Assembly: GCA_959347315.1 (NCBI GenBank)
Contig: OY365810.1
Span: forward strand, 33,079,150 to 33,143,149
Length of the DNA stretch: 64,000 bases
Direction of reading: 5' to 3'
Source: Bimastos eiseni
Lineage: Eukaryota > Annelida > Clitellata > Crassiclitellata > Lumbricidae
Under the pieces are notes generated by a model. That model saw only the letters and a list, made by a program, of their open reading frames with translations, was not told the origin of the DNA and ran no database searches. This document shows positions 57,759 through 64,000 of this stretch, piece after piece. The translations under genes and the position numbers were made by a program. Every line of letters begins with the position of its first letter. Position 1 is the stretch's first letter.

Positions 57759-60229
57759 CCCGCGTAAGATGGACTTGGACACTGGTCTGTATCAACCCAA
57801 GGCTATTGGGGCCTGAGTAATGAGTGGCTAGGTTTTCGACGCGTTGAACTCGTGTACAGATCTTGAGAATTGTGATGTGACAGCCAAATCGATTAAGTTG
57901 GCTTTACGTTTATAATATATTTGCCTTAAAATTGCTTCCAGCTGAGATTTAGTCACTCGAAAGGCAGATGATCCAGCGTAGGTTATGCAAGCTATGGTCT
58001 TCTCAGTAGAAATTCCGGTGTTCTATAGGAAAATCTTCCTAGACTAATTATTTTTGTGCTATCTTGTTGACTTTACTCGGCCTCAAGTTTCTCTGGAGGT
58101 CAGAGTCTGTCTAAGACCGGGAAAATGAGTAGAGTTCTGTGGTAGGCTTGTAACCCATCCGTGTAAAACAAACTCTTGCAAGAGAAACAACGCGACAAAT
58201 TCAATCGTCAGCATACATTGCTTGATGTGTGGAGGAACGGAGGAGGGGAGCCCAAGAACGAACAGGCTAGAGACTAAGAGAGACGATCTGTAGAGTCTGG
58301 AGACGTCGTGGGACATGGCTGATACGCTGACTTTGGACAGATACGAGTGGAGAAAATGCGTTGCTTGATGTGCAGAACTTCACTCGGAAATCTAAGTATT
58401 ATGTAAGTTACTGATCAATAAAGAGCTCATTGTTATGGGCGAGTGAGCGAGATTCACGCCTAAATGCATCACATAAATCCAGAGGTAGACCCCTACGATG
58501 CGATGCGCCACATCTGCATTCTAAAACTGCTAAAATTCAGCAAGAAAATCACTTTATACTCTGTTACAAATACCAATTTTATGTCATACACCTCAAACGG
58601 TCCCTTTGCTTAATACTTGTCAGCCAAACGAATGAAATGATCTTGAATTCTTCAAATCTTCAACAAGTGTCACTAGTTAGCATAGGCTAGCAAGTGTCGA
58701 TGCCTAAGGTAGAGCCTGAGACAAATCCTAGAACCCAGCAAAACATGTTACACAGTTCTATTGAGTGTTAAATATATAGCAGGACATAAATTGAAATGTA
58801 CCATTACTTGCTATAATTATATGTAGGTCTAGTATTTAAGCGTAAGTATTTTTCTCAAAGGGTTATTCCCGTCGAACAGACCTAATAGTACTCAGTTGTC
58901 TACCGACAGCCACTGTTTCGAGCAGATCCACATATTTTACTTTTGCTCCTTGTATTTATTGCATTTACTTGTATACCTAAACGTAGTAATTAATACGAGT
59001 CGACCCCAGTAGGATTTGATTATTTATAAACTGAACTGACCCTCTCTCTGATAGTGTGATCATGCATGATATTATGACTATTATTCATTGGCATATTTTG
59101 CCGTGGGAAATATTTGTGAGTAGTGTGATGACTTCATGAGATATAACTCATCGCTATATTTTGCACCGGTACATATTATTCAGTGCCTATGCCAAGCACC
59201 GCTGTATACAGTGTATAGACGCATAAATCAAATACAGTGATGTGGAAGCCAGACGAATTTTACATGTTGGTTATAAATCGCTTGTTATTGAAATAAAATT
59301 AATCCAGGAAGAGCACCACAGACGTTAAATGAATATCGCTTGCTATTAAAATACAATGAATTCATGAGAGCTCTAGAGATCTTTGGTGAATATTAACGAA
59401 AATTTTGAACTTGTTTGACGCGTTCGACTTAAGTAACAATTAATTTGCAATGTGACAGCGCCAGTACAATATATTCATTGATTTTATTGCCCATGCAGTA
59501 CAGAGTTCTGAAGTGTGACTGCGTTGTAAGGCGGTAACAAACATTGCATCTACATGATTTTATACGCTGTAAAACCTAGTCTAATGCAGAGCTATTGTGC
59601 TAACACGTCATTATGTCCAACAGCTAAACGAAGAATCGTTGACGTATTTACCTAACGCAGAAACAAAAATCGTGGTTTACTGTTTACCTCATTCCAGTGT
59701 TTTATTAGACAAGGTAAGCCATTTACGGATATGCAATATGTTTCCATTTTATGATCGGGAACATGTTGTAATGATTGATACCATTGATCTTAACACAGAC
59801 AAATATAACGAAACGCATAATTCAACACCAACCTTAATCACGAGGAGCCAATGGTTGCCACCAAATACCAATTTTAAAAGACACTTGCTGGCCAATTAGG
59901 GTCCATCCATGAAATAGACTGTAACACAGCACCAACTATACAGATCAGAACTACAGGGAAACCCAATATTCACTAGATGCTTCGGGGTCTGTTCACACTG
60001 CTAACGTTGTACGTCTCTCTCGACTCCACGTAGCTACTTATCTCAACTCCTTCAACCGAGTTATATCCCAACACAGTCCCACGCTTCTGAAACAATCTCC
60101 ATAAAAGAAAGAGGCACATTTCGAGACCTGTATGTGCGCAAAAAGAGGCTCGTGAGCATATTTATTTCTCTCTTTTGAACTCATCTTGTTGAGGCGACGC
60201 AAGCAAATAAACTGAATCTTAACTACAGA
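57759..60229. other. Gene-free stretch
   Basis: No gene recognised. A plus frame at 59,597-59,899 (100 codons) matches no family I know and has no clear splice sites. Confidence 0.45.
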
Positions 60230-60690
60230 AGTCTATAGAAGTGGTCAGACATTTTGCTAGGATTTGGTCGGAATGACCGTGTGATGACGATTTCTGCTTT
60301 GAGAGAGTTGAAGGTGAGGAGGTTGGGCGAACTCCATTGAGAAATTAGGACAGCCACGTTGAGTTACTGTACGATAAGAGAGGATGATTTCATGAGATGA
60401 AACTGTGTTGTGATATAAATTTTTGGATGATGTGAAGTGGACTCAGGGCGGAGCCCTGAGGGACACTCCAAGTGATTGTGAGGGGTTTGTTAACAGCAGT
60501 CGAAGGTTCCAATACACGTGAAGGATCTGAATGAGTAATAAGACTGGAACCAGAGTCAGAGACATCAAACCAAGATGATTGTTTACCTTGAGGAACGATA
60601 TGATCAATGGTGTCGGATTCGGCGGAGATGTCAAGGAGACAGAGGCAGGAGACTTGCTGGTGGCTGACGACAGAGATCAATTTTTTGTGC
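60230..60690 (-). pseudogene. LINE reverse transcriptase relic
   Basis: Minus strand: LLDISAESDTIDHIV (motif A, normally S-A-A-F-D-T-[IV]-D-H), then WSVPQGSALSPL (motif B, G-V-P-Q-G-S-V-L-x-P). In another frame toward 60,250, WSSPNLLTFNSLKAE resembles the S-N-x-L-x-L-N-x-x-K-T-E block. Frameshifts and lost catalytic positions mark it as dead. Confidence 0.7.
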
Positions 60691-61420
60691 AGAAAAGCAA
60701 GTAGGGTTTCTGTGGAATGATGTTCTGTGAAGCTAGATTATATAGTTAGGTCGGTAGTAGGTCTACCACTGATGAGGTTCTGAAAAGACGTTTTGTGAGG
60801 GTTGAAAGTACAATAAATGCATCTATTTCTATTGTACTGATTCACGTCCGGGCTAATCGATAAATAATTCCAATCTGCAAGTAAAAAAACAAATCTTGTT
60901 CTAATTGTTATCGCAATTAATACATTCAAACAAACAGTTCTTAATTGCTTACAATTGTGATATCAAAGAATGTGGTTCTTAGATGCTGTTAGCATGTACG
61001 GTGGTAAATTGCCCTTGTTTAGCGACGGACTATCGTATTCGCAGGGAGAAGATCTGAACCAAATCCTTAACTAACCATTGTGTAGCATCTAACAAAACGA
61101 GTTTCTTACCAATTTCTGAAGTGCGAGGTAAACATCATTGTCTTTAGGTTAGTCTTATATTGATGAAAGCGCAATATGAGAAGATTACGGATGACCTTAC
61201 ATTCATTTGATCCGATATATATATATAAATATATTTGCATTTCATCCGGTGTCATCATTTTCTTCGAACCATCTTACTCTCTCTGTCTATGTATAGATTG
61301 CGGTGTATTTGTATGGTTATTCAGTGAAGAATTTACCATCATTTTTATATTATGATTGACCTCAACGAATTGTCCTGCGACAAATTGCTCTAGAACCGTT
61401 ATGTCGTATGAAATGTTTTC
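60691..61420. other. Gene-free stretch
   Basis: AT-rich, with a short TATATATA tract near 61,219. No gene recognised. Confidence 0.5.
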
Positions 61421-61690
61421 ATTCATTTGTGGGCCCTTTGGATGTCGTTTTTGTGTTTATGTTATCAGTCATTTGGAGGCTTCTGAGATGTTATTTGATA
61501 TGAAATGTGTTCATTCATTTGGGAGACCCTAAGATGTTACTTTGTATTTAATATTTTAGTCCATTTGGAGGCCCCGATATGTTATTTTGTATTAAATGTT
61601 TTAATTCATTTGGGGTTCCCTGAGATGTTATTTAGTTATTGATGTTTTCATCATTTGGGACCTCTGAGATTTGGGGGCGTAGTTGCTTTT
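61421..61690. repeat. 46-bp minisatellite, about six units
   Basis: ATTCATTTGG recurs at about 61,421, 61,467, 61,513, 61,559, 61,604 and 61,649, each followed by GGCCC or similar and GAGATGTTATTT. Period 45-46 bp; units are diverged by point changes. Confidence 0.85.
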
Positions 61691-61699
61691 CATTATTCA

Positions 61700-61760
61700 T
61701 TTCAGAGATTTATATAGCGCCCCTTCAAGGCTAGTACTCAGGAGACGCTGTGAACCTAAA
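61700..61760 (-). mobile_element. LINE 3' end fragment
   Basis: Minus strand AGCCTTGAAGGGGCGCTATA followed by TAAATC resembles the ends at 14.9 and 42.3 kb. Too short to classify. Confidence 0.4.
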
Positions 61761-63289
61761 AATGCTGTGAACAATGATATCATTCTATATAGATTTAACA
61801 ATATAGATCCAATAGCTTAAGACAAAACCAATCAAGCGTGAGTTTGGTTACTGAAGACTGATTTCAAGCTTAGGTAAGTTCTTACATGTACCTGTTGAAA
61901 TTACTGCTCAAGATTAAATGAATAGAATCAATCGATTAACATATGCCACATGTTGCACATGGCCATAGTAAATTGCCAATCGCTGAACAGTAGGGCCAAT
62001 TTAAGTAAGATTTATGAAGCAATAAAATGGATGTCTGACTCAATGAGCTGCGCTTAACAGACTGAGGGCATATTTAAGCGCGGATTTAAATATGGTTAAG
62101 TTGCCATTCAAACCCATGGATATTGTTTTTATTCGCCGGATATCGCTGATGTGCGTCTTAGTCGTTGATCTATATGATTATCTTGGCGAGATTGTCCTCA
62201 AAGATCTAATAGGTTTAAGCTATTAACGCCGTAAAAAATAAATTATGTGACCACAGGTTGACAGTTTCTGAGACAGACTAGCCACCGATGCGTTTTCTAA
62301 TTCGGTTATTGGGCTTTCATCTCCACACGTTTCTCCTCCGAACGATTCACCATCAAAGGCTTGCTCCTGGACTTATTCTTCTGTCGAATCGGTTTGTTAT
62401 ATATTCCACGACGCAGAAAAACAAAACATGTAAGCCTACAATCTAACTTTTATTTGGCAAAATGTTATTTCATCCATCCAACTCCAGCTTTAATTTTTTT
62501 AAATATATCTGTCATCAATATAACATTTAGAATGGTAAATAAATGTTCATCAATCTAACCATTGTCACAACATATTTATTTAACTAATCACTGGAGGATC
62601 CACAGGCTCACAAATATAATTTCACAAAGGAATAGACCCGATCTAATTAGACAAGATAGAAATATTTTTATGAAGGTTTATGACTATAATAATTATATTA
62701 AATCCTTTCTAAAATCTCTCACCTCCGCCGCTGTCACATACCTCTCATTAAGGGTGCCCCTACTAGCGGGACCTCGGTCCCTTTGGGGTCTCCTTCCTTA
62801 TTGATCACATCCACATCACCTCTCTCTTGACCTGGTCAATTGTAGTACTTGTATGTTACTTGGTTTGATTGACCGTGTGTTGTGTGTGTGTGCTCAATAA
62901 AAATCTTTGGTATAAACACCGCAACCAGAGATCCATCGATGAGTAAAAGTACAATCCCTGGGTTTCCCAAAGCACGATGGCAATTGCCAGTACAGAGAAA
63001 GTTGGTGCTGTCGGATCTATGATCTACATGTGCACGTATGTATTGTCAGTACAGTACAAAACAACAGGAAATGTTTAAATTCTAACGAGGTACATGTATA
63101 CAATTATTTATGATGACTAATCCTGTCATGTTAAATGTCAAATTTGATATTTCCAGGACAGCGATGCGGATGTAACTGATGACGTTAAGAAGTAGGCCTA
63201 CATTGAGATGGTATTTATTTCAAATACAGTTGTTAGGCCTACTACTGCGGCGCAAAACGAACATTTTCTTGTTAGCAATGCTTACGAAC
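61761..63289. other. Gene-free stretch
   Basis: No gene recognised. A TG-rich tract followed by AATAAAAATC near 62,880-62,905 could be a transposon or transcript 3' end. Confidence 0.45.
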
Positions 63290-63663
63290 TTAAGCAGGAT
63301 TTCTCATTTGTACGGTCGTTGATCTTGCGATCGTGTTAACGCTGGGCACCTTTTCATCGTTCTGCTGACCACTTCGTCTGCGGCACAACTTCTGACGCAG
63401 AATTTTCTTCACTGGATCCAAGTTCGCGGCGTAGATGAACGGATTGAGACAGACGTACAGGAAAGCCAAGAACACCGTTACGTAACGACCATATGTACTG
63501 AGATTGGTTATAATGTGCAGATTATATAGAACGTAGTTGATTCGAGTTGGAGACCAACAGAGAATATAGCAAACTGAGATGATGAGAAAAGTCTTGATGA
63601 CGTTCATTTGGGTTTTCATGGCTTTATGCTCGGCAGCGCTCTTCATCATATTGTTGAAGTTAA
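63290..63663 (-). CDS. Class A GPCR, last exon only (first exon outside the window)
   Basis: The TM6-TM7 exon of a fourth relative. The acceptor CCCATACAG precedes a phase-1 exon beginning with the same N-F-N-N-M-M-K-S-A-A block as the others. TM6 has CWSP; TM7 has NPFIYAANLDPVKK; a basic C-tail of about 40 residues ends at TAA 63,290-63,292. The matching TM1-TM5 exon should lie upstream, beyond 64,000. The intron contains a SINE (63,717-63,910). No lesions in the visible part. Confidence 0.88.
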
Positions 63664-63716
63664 CTGTATGGGGAAACACAGCAATTGATTTTTAAAAATT
63701 GAAATTGAGATTTCTG

Positions 63717-63910
63717 AAATTTGATATTGCCCTTCTTTCAACATCTTTTGCTCAGAAGTGCACACGCCTCGACGGCGCAATTGCAGCTATAGGCAAAGCA
63801 ATTGTGCGCTTGCTCAAGGTCCCTACACAATGACTGACACCCCGGACGAGGGTCAAACCCGCTCCCTAAGCGCACACTGTTACGCTCTAACCGATCAGCC
63901 ACCGTGCCAC
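63717..63910 (-). mobile_element. tRNA-derived SINE, copy 5
   Basis: Minus strand: GTGGCACGGTGGCTGATCGG plus TTAGAGCG, B box GGGTTTGACCC, GGGACCTTGAGCAAGCGCAC, GCCGTCGAGGCGTGTGCACT and GAAAGAAGGGCAATATCAAA. Inserted in the GPCR intron. Confidence 0.85.
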
Positions 63911-64000
63911 ATAAAATTTAGTGCGCGTCGTGTGGCAACATTTCTTTCAGCTATCCGTTATTCCTTGTGCATGGCGTGTGATTCAAGATTATGAGAAATG

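Overview
The window is nuclear DNA of an animal. Protein-coding genes are sparse and intron-containing, and repeats dominate: tRNA-derived SINEs, LINE fragments, hAT-type non-autonomous elements, foldback elements and one nearly complete LTR retrotransposon. Three clues point to a marine deuterostome, most probably an echinoderm. The LTR element has integrase before reverse transcriptase, the order described for the mainly deuterostome Gmr1 group. The foldback arms carry 15-bp tandem units, an architecture I recall from sea-urchin TU elements. The receptor genes form a local cluster of near-identical class A GPCRs, as in the expanded echinoderm receptor lineages. The species cannot be named from the sequence alone.

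Layout. 1-16.6 kb: one two-exon GPCR gene on the minus strand (2,076-4,311), then LINE debris and a foldback element inserted in a LINE endonuclease fragment (10.4-11.7 kb), plus a degenerate LINE reverse transcriptase interrupted by another foldback arm (13.5-15 kb). 16.6-23.2 kb: a 6.6-kb Gmr1-type Ty3/gypsy element on the minus strand with 316-bp LTRs and a 5-bp target duplication; its ORFs are broken by frameshifts and stops. 23.2-26.7 kb: a gene-free stretch with many short hairpins and repeated modules that I cannot assign to any known class.

27.97-35.35 kb and 41.2-47.7 kb are two copies of one segmental duplication, each carrying a GPCR of the same family. The first copy is intact (32,807-35,044). 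The second is a pseudogene with indels and a lost NPxxY proline. Elements present in only one copy (a foldback palindrome at 30.3 kb; a SINE at 44.1 kb and a hAT element at 46.8 kb) appear to have inserted after the duplication. Between the copies lie two more hAT-type elements, a decayed GPCR fragment on the plus strand and a hAT-like ORF fragment.

47.7-64 kb: more SINEs, an hAT MITE, a 200-bp assembly gap, an internally deleted LINE (54.07-55.54 kb), a second pair of diverged duplicated blocks, a candidate signal-peptide exon (57,570-57,648) and, at the right edge, the last exon of a fourth GPCR whose first exon lies outside the window. The only genes likely to be functional are the orphan seven-transmembrane receptors and perhaps the secreted-protein exon. 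All else supported is mobile or repetitive DNA.
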